NCBI GenBank assembly: GCA_037200975.1
Contig: JBBCGI010000001.1
Location: 3,313,501 to 3,377,500 of the forward strand
Source: Pseudomonadota bacterium
Lineage (GTDB): Bacteria; Pseudomonadota; Gammaproteobacteria; Steroidobacterales; Steroidobacteraceae
Direction: 5' to 3'
Length of the DNA: 64,000 nucleotides
This document shows, one piece after another, positions 30,679 through 39,604 of this stretch. The notes beneath the pieces were generated by a model, which worked only from the letters and a program-made list of their open reading frames with translations, did no database searches and was not told where the DNA came from. A program made the translations under genes and the position numbers. Each line of letters opens with the position of its first letter. Within the stretch, counting starts at the first letter, position 1.

Positions 30679-33600
30679 ATGAATACACGCGCGTTTAAAC
30701 GCACGCCTGTTGCACAGGCGGTCTCATTAATACTCGGGTCCACTTTCCTGGCACCCGCCTTTGCACAAGATGCGAACCCGGAGGCAACCAATCTCGACGA
30801 GATCGTCGTCACCGGTATCCGCGGAAGTTTGACGTCATCGATGAACCTGAAGCGCGAAGCGATGGGTGTCGTGGATGGAATCGTCGCCGAAGACATCGGC
30901 AAATTTCCGGATACCAATCTCGCCGAATCGCTGCAACGCATCTCCGGCGTATCGATCGACCGGTCCATCGGTGAAGGCTCCAGGATCACGGTGCGCGGCG
31001 TCGGCCCTGACTACAACCTGGTGTTGTTGAATGGCCGCCAGATGCCCGGCTCGAGCATCGCGGATACCAGTGCTTCGAACTCCCGTTCGTTCGACTTCGC
31101 AAACCTTGCGTCCGAAGCGATCTCCGGAGTCGAGGTCTACAAGACCAGCCGTGCGTCTTCCTCGACCGGCGGCATAGGCGCCACGGTCAACATCAAGACC
31201 ACGCGACCGCTCGATGCTCCCGGCACGCGCGTCAGCTTCGGCGTGAAGGGTGTCAACGACACGTCGGCGAGCAACCTGCCGGACAACTTGAAGGGCAGCG
31301 ACTTCACTCCGGAAGTCTCGGGCATCTTCAGCATGACGTCCGAAGACGGCACGTTCGGTATCGCAGCCACGGCTAGCTACCAGGAACGCGACCTGGGCTT
31401 CAACCAGGCGGCCGTGGGCAATGGCTGGCGTCCGTTCGCGGGCGATGAGAACAACTGGGGCACCATTCCGAACGAAGGCGCGCCGGGCTCGCAGAACATC
31501 ACCAACCATCCGGGTCCGGACGACATCTATTCCGTGCCGCAGAACCTCGGGTACAGCGTCAACGGCATCGAACGCAAACGCACCAACGGTCAGTTGACGT
31601 TCCAGTTCAAGCCGATCGACACGATGACCGCGACTCTCGATTACACCTACTCGGAAAACAAGGTTCACACCCGCCGCAACGAACTGTCGGTGTGGTTCAA
31701 CTTCGGTCCGTCGGTGTCCACCTGGACCGACGGTCCAGTCGCAGCGCCGCTGAGTTATTCGGAAACCATCAATGGTCCTGGCTTCAGCGACTTGTCGATG
31801 GGCGGCGCCGAGTTCGCGACCAAGAACGTGAACAATTCGACGGGCTTCAACCTCGCGTGGGAAGCCAGCGATCGGCTGGGCTTCGAGTTCGATTTCCACA
31901 ATTCAACCGCCACCTCTGGCTCGGACAGTCCGTTCGGAAGCAATGCCACTCTCGGTGTTGCGACGTTTGACCGTGGCACGACCACCGCCGACTTCAGCCA
32001 GGACTTCCCGGTGATGAGCGTGGTGTTGCCCAACGGCCGCACCAGCATCAATCCGGCACTGGCCCAGGTCACGGGTTCGAGCTTCCGCAACAGCTATACC
32101 AAGGCCGAGGTTCAGCAGGAACAGTTGAAAGGCAAGTTTGCCCTCAACGATTCCTCGAAGCTCGACTTCGGACTGGCGTTCACGGAAGTGAACAACCGTT
32201 CCGCATTCGCCAACGTGCAGTCCGACAACACCTGGGGCGGCATTCCTGGCGTGAGTCCGGATGACTACCCGGATGATGTCTGGCAGTTGCAGAACGTCCG
32301 CGGCTATTTCGACCAGATCTCGGGCAGCAGCAATCCGAACCTGTTCAACGAGTTCTTCTCGTGGAATTTCCGCGATGTACGTCAGCTCGTGGCCGATGCG
32401 CGCGGACTGCAGCTGGGCAATACAGCCACGTGCGCCCTCAACGGCAACGAGAGCATCCGGGTTCCCTGCTACGAAGCGTCGAATCAGTGGGGTACCGATC
32501 GCCGCACGCAGGAAAAATCGAAGAGCGCGTACCTGCAGTACAGCGTGGGCTTCGATACCGCGTTGCCGATCAACGTCGGCGTGGGCGTCCGATACGAAAA
32601 AACGGACGTGACTTCGACAGCGCTCGTGCCGATTCCAATCGCGATCAGCTGGACTGGCAACAACGAGTTCCCGATCCAGTTCGAGAAGTCGCCGGGGTTC
32701 ACTACGCTCACGGGTAGTTATGACTACGTGTTGCCAAGCGTCGATTTCTCGATCGACCTGACGAGCAGCCTCAAGCTGCGCGCCAGTTACGGCCAGAGCA
32801 TCGGCCGTCCGGGTTGGGGCGATATCCAGGGCGGACAGATACTGAACGGTCTCGCACGCGCAGACGGCGGCGATGCATCTCAGGGCGATCCGAACCTGAA
32901 GCCGCTCGAATCGAAGAACTACGATTTGTCGGTCGAATGGTATTACGCCGACGCGAGCTACATGTCGATCGGCTACTTCAAGAAGGACATCGACAACTAC
33001 ATCGGCGCCACGACGTTCACGACGACCGAGTTCAACCTGCCGCATCCCGGTATTGGCGCTGGCTACTACGACGAAGCGGCGGCGGATTGTGCCGAGAATG
33101 GCCAAGCGGGCGAAATCACCTGCATTCGCAACTTCATCTTCCTGAACCACGACGGCGATCCGGGTGTGGTGCGGGGTTTGGACAATGATGCAGGCGATCA
33201 AACTGGCACCATTACCGGCATTCCGGGCGATCCGCTCGCCGAGTTCGAAATCCAGATTCCGACCAACCAGCGCTCCGCGAAGCTGGACGGCTGGGAACTG
33301 GCGATCCAGCACATGTTCGGCGACTCGGGCTTCGGCGCATCGGCCAACTACACGAAGGTCGATTCGAACCTCGCGTACAACAACTTCGACCGCAACAACC
33401 AGTTCGCGATCGTGGGTCTCAGCGACTCGGCCAACGTGGTCGCGTTCTACGAGAAGCACGGCTGGTCGGTTCGTGCTGCGTACAACTGGCGCGATGAGTT
33501 CCTGGCAGGTCTGGCAGACGGCGCGGGCTCCAATCCCGCGTATGTAGAAGCGTATGGTCAGCTCGACCTCAACGTGGGCTACAACATCACTGACAACTTC

Positions 33601-33735
33601 TCAGTGGCGCTCGAAGCCATCAATCTGACGAACGAGACCCAGCGTTTGCACGGCCGCGACAAGCACGAGGCGTTGTTCGTGACGCAGACGGGCGCGCGGT
33701 ACATGATTGGCGCCCGGTACAAGTTCGGGCAGTAA
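30679..33735 (+). CDS. TonB-dependent receptor (carbohydrate type, 1018 aa)
   Basis: The protein has a signal peptide ending PAFAQ, a TonB-box-like segment (LDEIVVTGIRGS), a plug domain (IGKFPDTNLAESLQRISGVSIDR, cited by its ends) and a 22-strand-type beta-barrel ending in the aromatic residue pattern GARYKFGQ. Size and motifs match the large Xanthomonas/Caulobacter receptor class often tied to glycan uptake. It would import oligosaccharides across the outer membrane using TonB energy. It has GGGGG before its ATG, a LacI-type operator upstream and a terminator downstream. The neighbouring GH16 gene suggests beta-glucan oligomers as substrate. Confidence 0.92.
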   Translation: MNTRAFKRTPVAQAVSLILGSTFLAPAFAQDANPEATNLDEIVVTGIRGSLTSSMNLKREAMGVVDGIVAEDIGKFPDTNLAESLQRISGVSIDRSIGEGSRITVRGVGPDYNLVLLNGRQMPGSSIADTSASNSRSFDFANLASEAISGVEVYKTSRASSSTGGIGATVNIKTTRPLDAPGTRVSFGVKGVNDTSASNLPDNLKGSDFTPEVSGIFSMTSEDGTFGIAATASYQERDLGFNQAAVGNGWRPFAGDENNWGTIPNEGAPGSQNITNHPGPDDIYSVPQNLGYSVNGIERKRTNGQLTFQFKPIDTMTATLDYTYSENKVHTRRNELSVWFNFGPSVSTWTDGPVAAPLSYSETINGPGFSDLSMGGAEFATKNVNNSTGFNLAWEASDRLGFEFDFHNSTATSGSDSPFGSNATLGVATFDRGTTTADFSQDFPVMSVVLPNGRTSINPALAQVTGSSFRNSYTKAEVQQEQLKGKFALNDSSKLDFGLAFTEVNNRSAFANVQSDNTWGGIPGVSPDDYPDDVWQLQNVRGYFDQISGSSNPNLFNEFFSWNFRDVRQLVADARGLQLGNTATCALNGNESIRVPCYEASNQWGTDRRTQEKSKSAYLQYSVGFDTALPINVGVGVRYEKTDVTSTALVPIPIAISWTGNNEFPIQFEKSPGFTTLTGSYDYVLPSVDFSIDLTSSLKLRASYGQSIGRPGWGDIQGGQILNGLARADGGDASQGDPNLKPLESKNYDLSVEWYYADASYMSIGYFKKDIDNYIGATTFTTTEFNLPHPGIGAGYYDEAAADCAENGQAGEITCIRNFIFLNHDGDPGVVRGLDNDAGDQTGTITGIPGDPLAEFEIQIPTNQRSAKLDGWELAIQHMFGDSGFGASANYTKVDSNLAYNNFDRNNQFAIVGLSDSANVVAFYEKHGWSVRAAYNWRDEFLAGLADGAGSNPAYVEAYGQLDLNVGYNITDNFSVALEAINLTNETQRLHGRDKHEALFVTQTGARYMIGARYKFGQ

Positions 33736-33767
33736 GCTCCAGGCGATTGGCACATCGCCGAGCTGGG

Positions 33768-33801
33768 AAAGCCGCTGGACGACAGCGGCTTTTCCTTTTT
33801 T
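33768..33801 (+). terminator. Intrinsic terminator after the TonB receptor
   Basis: AAAGCCGCTG (33768-33777) pairs with CAGCGGCTTT (33783-33792) across a five-base loop, followed by a T-rich tract (CCTTTTTT). It sits between the receptor and the halogenase block, so receptor mRNA probably exceeds downstream message. Confidence 0.85.
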
Positions 33802-33821
33802 GAGGCGGACTCGAGAGCGAT

Positions 33822-35366
33822 ATGGTGAAACGACTGGTGATCGTCGGTGGTGGTTCGGCCGGATGGCTGACCGCCGGCCTCATCGCGGCCGAGCATCGCG
33901 CCAAAGAAGGCGCGGGGCTCAGCGTGACGTTGCTCGAATCCCCGGACGTGGCGCCCATCGGAGTGGGCGAGGGGACCTGGCCCACCATGCGCGACACGCT
34001 GCGCAAGATCGGCGTCTCTGAGGCCGATTTCCTGCGCAGCTGCGATGCCTCCTTCAAACAAGGTTCGAAGTTCGACTGCTGGGTCAGCGGGCGCGAGCAC
34101 GATTATTACTTCCATCCCTTCGTATTGCCGCAGGGATATCTCGAGACCAACCTGGTCGCCGGCTGGCTCAAGCGGCATGGGACCACGCCGTTCGCCGACC
34201 TCGTGAGTTTCCAGCCGCACCTGTGCGCGCAGGGCAAAGCGCCGAAGCAGGCTGTCACGCCCGAATACGCCGCGGTCGCCAACTACGCGTATCACCTCGA
34301 TGCCGGAAAATTCGGCGTGTTCCTGCGCGACCATTGCGTCGCGAATCTCGGCGTGCGCCACGTGGCCGATCACATGACGGGCGTCGAATCCATGCCAAAT
34401 GGCGACCTCGCCGCCATCGTGACGCGCAACAACGGCTCGTTGGCGGGTGACCTGTTCGTCGACTGCACCGGCCTCAACTCCTGGTTGTTAGGCGGGCATT
34501 TCGGCATCCCGTTCGTGCCGCAGGATCACGTGCTGTTCAACGACACCGCGCTCGCGCTGCAGGTGCCGTACGCGACCCCGGATGCCCCCATCGCCTCGCA
34601 CACCATCTCGACCGCGCAGAGCAATGGCTGGATCTGGGACATCGGGCTGCCGACTCGCCGCGGCATCGGGCACGTGTTCTCGAGCAGCCACACCTCGGTG
34701 GAGTCCGCGGAGCGCGAGCTGCTGGCCTACGCCGAGCGCACGTCCGCCGCGGTGTCCGGCGCGCAGCCGCGCAAATTGACGTTCAAGCCCGGCTACCGGC
34801 GTGAATTCTGGCACCGCAACTGCGTGGCCATCGGTCTGTCGGCCGGGTTCATCGAGCCGCTCGAGGCCTCCGCCCTGGCGCTGGTCGAGCTCTCGGCGGC
34901 AATGCTGAGCGACGAAATGCCGGCGAATCGCGCGGCCATGGACATCGTCGCGCGCCGCTTCAACGACTTCTTCACTTATCGCTGGGAGCGGGTCATCGAT
35001 TTCCTGAAATTGCACTATGTGTTGAGTCAGAGAGAGGATAGCGGCTACTGGCGCGATCACCGTCGCGCGGAATCCATCCCCAACCGGCTGCAGGAACTGC
35101 TGTTGCTTTGGCGGCACCAGCCACCTTCGCGCTACGATCTGCACCGGGTGGAGGAAGTGTTTCCGTCGGCGAGTTACCAGTACGTGCTCTACGGCATGGG
35201 CTTCAGGCCCGAGGCCGAAGGGTTCTCGCGCCGGGCAGACGATCCCGATCGTGCCGACGACTACTTCCGTGAAGCTGCCCAGCTGACGCGCCGGATGCTC
35301 GGTGCGCTGCCTGCCAACCGCGATCTTCTAGAACACATCAGGAAAAACGGGCTGCCGAGCCCGTGA
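33822..35366 (+). CDS. Flavin-dependent halogenase homologue, first copy
   Basis: The 514-residue protein is in the tryptophan-halogenase family (PF04820). Visible features: FAD-binding GGGSAGW at residues 9-15, the catalytic-type Lys at residue 79 in ASFKQG, and EPLE at 344-347. The halogenase motif WxWxIP reads WIWDIG (269-274), losing the Pro. Known members oxidise chloride or bromide with FADH2 and O2 and halogenate aromatic compounds, but many genomic copies near TonB receptors have no proven substrate. No flavin reductase is adjacent. It starts 87 bases after the receptor and overlaps nothing; sapC follows after ten bases. Confidence 0.85.
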   Translation: MVKRLVIVGGGSAGWLTAGLIAAEHRAKEGAGLSVTLLESPDVAPIGVGEGTWPTMRDTLRKIGVSEADFLRSCDASFKQGSKFDCWVSGREHDYYFHPFVLPQGYLETNLVAGWLKRHGTTPFADLVSFQPHLCAQGKAPKQAVTPEYAAVANYAYHLDAGKFGVFLRDHCVANLGVRHVADHMTGVESMPNGDLAAIVTRNNGSLAGDLFVDCTGLNSWLLGGHFGIPFVPQDHVLFNDTALALQVPYATPDAPIASHTISTAQSNGWIWDIGLPTRRGIGHVFSSSHTSVESAERELLAYAERTSAAVSGAQPRKLTFKPGYRREFWHRNCVAIGLSAGFIEPLEASALALVELSAAMLSDEMPANRAAMDIVARRFNDFFTYRWERVIDFLKLHYVLSQREDSGYWRDHRRAESIPNRLQELLLLWRHQPPSRYDLHRVEEVFPSASYQYVLYGMGFRPEAEGFSRRADDPDRADDYFREAAQLTRRMLGALPANRDLLEHIRKNGLPSP

Positions 35367-35376
35367 GGCGAAACAC

Positions 35377-36084
35377 GTGACTCAACATGCGCTTCTGAAC
35401 AACATCCAGCACCGCGACGTTCGTATCATCACCGCGAACGGCGCCCAGTATGGCGACGACGTCATGGCGGCGATCACATTCCCCAGTGAATTTCGCACCA
35501 TCCAGGCGCACTACCCGATCGTGTTCGCGAAGGACCGTGAAGAGAACTACGCGCCCATCGCGCTGTTCGGTTTCCGCGAGAAGCAGAACCTCTTCCTCAA
35601 GGGCGACAAGTGGGACGCAACCTACCAGCCGTTGATGATGGAACGGCAGCCGTTTCTCATCGGCAGCGCGCCGAACGGCAAGGTGATCCACATCGACCTC
35701 GATCACCCGCGGGTGAGCCGCACCGAAGGTCAACCGGTGTTTCTCGAACACGGCGGCAACAGCCCGTTCCTCGATCGTGTCGGCAATCTGCTCGCCAACA
35801 TCGACGCGGGCCTCGCGCTCAATGCGCCGTTCGTCGCCGCGCTGCTCGAACACAAGCTGCTCGAATCCTTCGCGCTCGACATCCAGTTTTCCGACCAGAC
35901 GCAAAATCGTTTCACCGGCTTCCATGCGATCCAGGAGGAACGCCTCAACGCGCTCGACGGTACGGCGCTCGAGTCGCTGCATCGGAAGGGATTCCTCTCC
36001 GCTATCTACATGACGATCGCGTCGTTCGCCAGGTTCCGCGACCTGATCGAACGCGCCAGCAAGCTGAATGCCGCCGACCGCTGA
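35377..36084 (+). CDS. SapC-family protein
   Basis: The 235-residue protein matches the SapC family (PF07277) by pattern: an N-terminal VMAAITFPSEFRTIQAHYPIVF-like strand region (cited by its ends) and LALFGFREKQNLFL-type core. The family is named for a Campylobacter surface-layer locus but its biochemical role is unknown. The start is GTG at 35377. No signal peptide or membrane segment is seen. In this locus and in similar loci of other proteobacteria it is placed beside halogenase-like and cupin-like genes. It overlaps the next gene by 17 bases. Confidence 0.8.
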   Translation: MTQHALLNNIQHRDVRIITANGAQYGDDVMAAITFPSEFRTIQAHYPIVFAKDREENYAPIALFGFREKQNLFLKGDKWDATYQPLMMERQPFLIGSAPNGKVIHIDLDHPRVSRTEGQPVFLEHGGNSPFLDRVGNLLANIDAGLALNAPFVAALLEHKLLESFALDIQFSDQTQNRFTGFHAIQEERLNALDGTALESLHRKGFLSAIYMTIASFARFRDLIERASKLNAADR

Positions 36085-37081
36085 CAAGATTCGCGAAGTC
36101 GCCGGTGTCGATCCGTGTGATTTGCCGGACGAGGTGCTCGAATCCACCGAGCCACTGGTGCTGCGCGGGCTGGCGGCGGATTGGCCGATGGTGCGCGCCG
36201 CGCGCGAATCGCCGCGCGCCGCGGATGCCTACCTGCGCAGGTTTTACCAGGACGCAACCGTCGGCGCGTTTCTCGGCGCTCCCGCCATCAAGGGCCGGTT
36301 TTTCTACAACGAGGACCTGACCGGCTTCAATTTCCGGCCGGTCAAGATCAAGTTCGACACCGTGTTGCTCGAGCTCGAACGCCTGCTCGACGACGCCAAC
36401 CCGCCGTCCATCTACATGGGGTCGACCACCATCGACACCTGCCTGCCGGGTTTCCGCGCCGAGAACGATTTCGCGTTCGGTACGCGAGATCCGCTCGCCA
36501 GCATCTGGATAGGCAATCGCACGCGCATCGCCGCGCATCACGATCTGCCCGACAATCTGGCCTGCGTGGTCGCGGGGCACCGGCGTTTCACGTTATTCCC
36601 GCCGGATGAACTGCCGAACCTCTACATCGGTCCGGTCGACTTCACGCCGGCGGGGCAGGCGATCAGCCTGGTGGATTTCGCGGCGCCGGACTTCGGGCGC
36701 TTTCCGCGATTCGCCGACGCGCTGAAGGCCGCGCGTGTGGCCGAGCTCGCGCCGGGCGACGCATTGTTCATCCCCAGCTTGTGGTGGCATCACATCGAAT
36801 CCCTCGATTCGTTCAACGTGCTGGTCAACTACTGGTGGCGGCAGTCACCGGCATTCATGGACTCACCGCTGAACGCGTTGTTCCACGCAATGATGACCGT
36901 GCGCGATCTGCCCCCCGCGCAGCGCCAGACGATGGAGACGCTGTTTCGTCACTATGTGTTCGAACCGGGCGAGGCCACGGCCGATCACATCCCGCCCGGT
37001 GCGCGCCGCATGTTGTCGCCGCTCGATGCGGAGCGCACGCGCGAGATCCGCGCCTTCCTGTTGAACCGGCTGAATAGATAG
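36068..37081 (+). CDS. Cupin-like JmjC-domain protein
   Basis: The 337-residue protein belongs to the cupin_8/JmjC-like group. The metal-binding HxD is in AAHHDLPDN and the distal His in SLWWHHIESL; the HRRFTLFPP segment binds 2-oxoglutarate in related oxygenases. These suggest an Fe(II)/2-oxoglutarate dioxygenase, substrate unknown. It lies inside the halogenase block, overlapping sapC by 17 bases and preceding the second halogenase by two bases, so the four genes are probably one transcript. Confidence 0.82.
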   Translation: MPPTADKIREVAGVDPCDLPDEVLESTEPLVLRGLAADWPMVRAARESPRAADAYLRRFYQDATVGAFLGAPAIKGRFFYNEDLTGFNFRPVKIKFDTVLLELERLLDDANPPSIYMGSTTIDTCLPGFRAENDFAFGTRDPLASIWIGNRTRIAAHHDLPDNLACVVAGHRRFTLFPPDELPNLYIGPVDFTPAGQAISLVDFAAPDFGRFPRFADALKAARVAELAPGDALFIPSLWWHHIESLDSFNVLVNYWWRQSPAFMDSPLNALFHAMMTVRDLPPAQRQTMETLFRHYVFEPGEATADHIPPGARRMLSPLDAERTREIRAFLLNRLNR

Positions 37082-37083
37082 AG

Positions 37084-38595
37084 GTGCCCGTGGAACACAA
37101 ACCCGTACGCAGGATCGTGATCGCCGGGGGTGGCACCGCCGGCTGGATGGTAGCCGCCGCCATCTCGAAGACCCTGGGCAAGCTGCTCGACATCAAGCTG
37201 ATCGAATCCGACGAGATCGGCACGGTCGGGGTGGGCGAGGCGACGATCCCGACGCTGCTGCTCTACAACCGCCTGCTCGAGATCAACGAGCAGGAGTTCA
37301 TGGCCGCGACGCAGGCCACGTTCAAGCTCGGCATCGGCTTCGAGAACTGGCGCGACCTGGGCCGGAACTACGTGCATTCCTTCGGCATCACCGGCAAGGA
37401 CCACTGGACGGCGGGTTTCCAGCATTTCTGGTTGAAGGGCCGTGCGCGCAACCTGGCAAGCGACTACGGCGACTACTGCCTGGAGCTGCGCGCCTCGCTC
37501 GAGAGCAAGTTTGCGCACCTGCCGCGCAACGGCATGAATTACGCTTTCCATCTCGACGCGGGTCTGTACGCGAAATTCCTGCGCAAGTTCGCGGAAGGTT
37601 TCGGCGTCAAACGCATCGAGGGGAAGATCGCAGAAGTGAAGACCGACGAGCAATCTGGCTTCATCCATTCACTCAAGCTCGATAACGGCGACGTGATCGA
37701 GGGCGACCTGTTCATCGACTGCACGGGTTTCCGCGGCCTGCTCATCGGCAACGCGCTGCACGTCGGTTACGAGGACTGGTCCCACTACCTGTTCTGCGAC
37801 AGCGCCGTGGCACTGCAGACCGAATCCGTCGGGCCCGCGCTCCCGTACACGCGTTCGATCGCGCGCGACGCCGGCTGGCAGTGGCGCATTCCGCTGCAAC
37901 ACCGCGTCGGCAACGGCATGGTGTTTTGCAGCCGTTACCTGGGCGACGAGCAGGCCAAACAGGCCTTGTTAGCCAATATCGAGGGCAAGGTGCTGACGGA
38001 GCCCCGGGTCATCAAGTTCCGCCCGGGCCAGCGGCGGCAGACCTGGAAGCGCAATTGCGTCGCCATCGGACTATCCAGCGGCTTCATCGAGCCGTTGGAA
38101 TCGACCAGCATCCACCTCATCCAGCGCTGCACGCTGCGCCTGTTGCAGATGTTCCCGCGCGATGGAATACGTCAATCGGACATCGATGAATTCAACCAAC
38201 AGACCAACGACGAGATCGAGCACATCCGCGATTTCATCGTGTTGCACTATCACGTGACGAATCGCCAGGACACGCCGTTCTGGCGCGCTTGTCGCGCGAT
38301 GGACATTCCTGGCTCGTTGCGACATCGCATCGAACTGTTCCGCGAAACGGGTCGCGTATTCCGCGTGCCGAACGAACTATTCGCCGAAAACTCCTGGATT
38401 CAGGTTATGTTGGGGCAGGGAATCGAGCCGCAGCAGCATCATCCGGTGGCCGATCTCATGGGAGATGAAGAGTTGTCCGGTTTCTTGAACGGCATCAAAT
38501 CGCAAGTCGATAGAACCGTGGCCCAGCTACCGTCGCACCAGGCGTATGTCGAGCAATACTGCAAGGCATCGCCCATGGGCGCGTCGGCGGGGTAG
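37084..38595 (+). CDS. Flavin-dependent halogenase homologue, second copy
   Basis: The 503-residue protein keeps every hallmark of the family: FAD-binding GGGTAGW near the start, Lys81 in ATFKLG (equivalent to the catalytic Lys79 of PrnA), an intact WxWxIP as WQWRIP (265-270) and EPLE (336-339). It is thus a better candidate for an active enzyme than the first copy. The start is either GTG at 37084 or GTG at 37090; AGAGG is spaced better for 37090, which would place the Lys at residue 79. It closes the halogenase-SapC-cupin-halogenase block and is followed after ten bases by the LacI gene. Confidence 0.88.
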   Translation: MPVEHKPVRRIVIAGGGTAGWMVAAAISKTLGKLLDIKLIESDEIGTVGVGEATIPTLLLYNRLLEINEQEFMAATQATFKLGIGFENWRDLGRNYVHSFGITGKDHWTAGFQHFWLKGRARNLASDYGDYCLELRASLESKFAHLPRNGMNYAFHLDAGLYAKFLRKFAEGFGVKRIEGKIAEVKTDEQSGFIHSLKLDNGDVIEGDLFIDCTGFRGLLIGNALHVGYEDWSHYLFCDSAVALQTESVGPALPYTRSIARDAGWQWRIPLQHRVGNGMVFCSRYLGDEQAKQALLANIEGKVLTEPRVIKFRPGQRRQTWKRNCVAIGLSSGFIEPLESTSIHLIQRCTLRLLQMFPRDGIRQSDIDEFNQQTNDEIEHIRDFIVLHYHVTNRQDTPFWRACRAMDIPGSLRHRIELFRETGRVFRVPNELFAENSWIQVMLGQGIEPQQHHPVADLMGDEELSGFLNGIKSQVDRTVAQLPSHQAYVEQYCKASPMGASAG

Positions 38596-38605
38596 ATAGC
38601 GGACG

Positions 38606-39604
38606 ATGGCGAATATCTATGAAGTCGCGGAGCTGGCCGGCGTTTCGCTCGCGACGGTTTCGAGGGTCATCAACCCGGGCGCCAAGGTCAGCGACAAGAC
38701 CCGCGAGAAGGTGCTGTCGGCCATGCGCGAGCTCGGCTACCAGCCGAACTCCATCGCCCAGTCGCTCGCCACCCGCAGTTCGAACGCCGTCGGCGTGCTG
38801 GTTTCGGAGCTCCACGGCCCGTTCTTCGGTGCCATGCTGAGCGCCATCGAACAGACGCTGAAAGCGGCCGGCAAGTTCGTGATGGTCGCAGCCGGCCACA
38901 GCAACGAAAACCAGGAGCGCGACGCGATCCGCTTCCTCGTCAGCCGCAATTGCGACGCGCTCATCGTCCACGCCGAGCGGCTGTCCGACAAGTTCCTCGT
39001 CGACCACGACCACACCACGACGCCGCTGGTGGTCATGAACCGCAAAGTGCGTGGGCTCTCCAGTCATTGCTTCAGTCTCAACAACGAGCTCGGCGGCTTT
39101 CTCGCCACGCAGGCGTTGATCAGGCGCAAACACAAACGTATCGCCTACATTTCCGGTCCGCTCGACTGGGTGGATGCCAAGCAGCGCTTCGCGGGCCACA
39201 AGCGCGCGTTGAGTGAGGCCGGTGTCAAATTCGACGATCGCCTGCTGCACGAAGGCGACTACCACGAGACCGGCGGTCAGGATGCGTTGAACGCGTTGTT
39301 CGCGAAGGAAATCCCGTTTACCGCGGTGGTCTGCGCCAACGATGAAATGGCCGCGGGCGCCATGGCCGCCGCGCACGAGCGCGGGCTCTCGTTGCCGGAC
39401 GAACTGTCGATCGTCGGCTTCGACGACGCGCCCATCTCGCGTTACGTCTACCCGAAGCTGACCACCGTGCACTATCCGATCGCGGACATGGGGCGCATGG
39501 CGGCGCGTTGGGTGCTGCACAACGTGTACGAGCTCGACCAGGTCGTGCAGCAGGTCTTCGAGCCCAGGGTCGTCGAGCGCGACTCCATCGCCCGGCCTGC
39601 GTGA
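38606..39604 (+). CDS. LacI-family transcriptional repressor
   Basis: The 332-residue protein has the LacI helix-turn-helix (IYEVAELAGVSLATVSRVIN) with hinge helix SIAQSLATRSS, and a periplasmic-binding-protein-like effector domain. The hinge Leu matches operators with a central CG such as the one at 30647-30660. The effector is presumably the oligosaccharide or a breakdown product handled by this locus. Its stop overlaps the GTG of the sugar transporter (GTGA), making an operon. Confidence 0.9.
   Translation: MANIYEVAELAGVSLATVSRVINPGAKVSDKTREKVLSAMRELGYQPNSIAQSLATRSSNAVGVLVSELHGPFFGAMLSAIEQTLKAAGKFVMVAAGHSNENQERDAIRFLVSRNCDALIVHAERLSDKFLVDHDHTTTPLVVMNRKVRGLSSHCFSLNNELGGFLATQALIRRKHKRIAYISGPLDWVDAKQRFAGHKRALSEAGVKFDDRLLHEGDYHETGGQDALNALFAKEIPFTAVVCANDEMAAGAMAAAHERGLSLPDELSIVGFDDAPISRYVYPKLTTVHYPIADMGRMAARWVLHNVYELDQVVQQVFEPRVVERDSIARPA

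Noticed and set aside
31903-33459. 518-codon open frame antisense to the TonB receptor
   Set aside because: No recognisable domains or start signal; the receptor on the plus strand explains the sequence.
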